Assembly (NCBI GenBank): GCA_031290005.1
Contig: JAITOJ010000057.1
Span: 1-14,247, forward strand
DNA: 14,247 nt
Direction of reading: 5' to 3'
DNA from: Treponema sp.
GTDB taxonomy: Bacteria > Spirochaetota > Spirochaetia > Treponematales > Treponemataceae
A model generated the notes under the pieces. It did not search any database. It worked only from the letters and a program-made list of their open reading frames with translations, and had not been told where the DNA came from. Shown here piece after piece: positions 14,244-14,247 of the stretch. Each line of letters begins with the position of its first letter. The first letter of the stretch is position 1. The position numbers were made by a program, and so were the translations under genes.

Positions 14244-14247
14244 GCCC

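Overview
The window looks like a chromosomal stretch of an anaerobic, fermentative bacterium. A spirochaete of the Treponema group (for example a gut treponeme) is my best guess. The grounds are a modular [FeFe]-hydrogenase, a complete Rnf complex in the order C-D-G-E-A-B, Treponema-like lipoprotein signals, and outer-membrane beta-barrel proteins with no similarity I can name. This is inference from gene content and not a database match.

Layout. 1-1695 (+) is a [FeFe]-hydrogenase catalytic subunit whose first ~15-20 codons lie outside the window. 1679-4872 (-) is a two-gene envelope operon: a TonB-dependent receptor followed by a second probable outer-membrane barrel, joined by a GTGA overlap. 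Diverging from it, 4958-5935 (+) encodes a lipoprotein with a barrel-like C-terminal half. These three genes are visibly more AT-rich than the blocks on either side. 5967-6929 (+) is an OppF/DppF-type ABC ATPase with no permease beside it. 6955-12453 (-) is the whole rnfCDGEAB operon, very tightly packed, driven by a strong sigma70-like promoter that sits almost on the rnfC start codon. 12486-13140 is mobile debris: the N-terminal remnant of an IS3-type transposase OrfA and an array of about seven ~51-bp hairpin repeats flanked by 12-bp inverted repeats. 13216-14052 (-) is a lipoprotein made of two near-identical PPC-like beta domains, with a clear intrinsic terminator behind it. 14053-14247 holds its ribosome binding site and a 38-bp near-perfect palindrome.

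How the parts work together. The hydrogenase moves electrons between H2 and ferredoxin/NAD(P)H. Rnf exchanges electrons between ferredoxin and NAD+ while pumping Na+ or H+. Together they suggest redox and energy conservation through ferredoxin, as in acetogenic or H2-metabolising anaerobes. The most unusual gene is rnfG. At 371 codons it is about twice the usual length, because the FMN-binding domain is duplicated and both copies keep a flavinylation-type motif (SGAT and SGAS). The hairpin array is the most unusual non-coding element: differences between its copies keep the stem paired, through G-U wobbles, only when read as minus-strand RNA.
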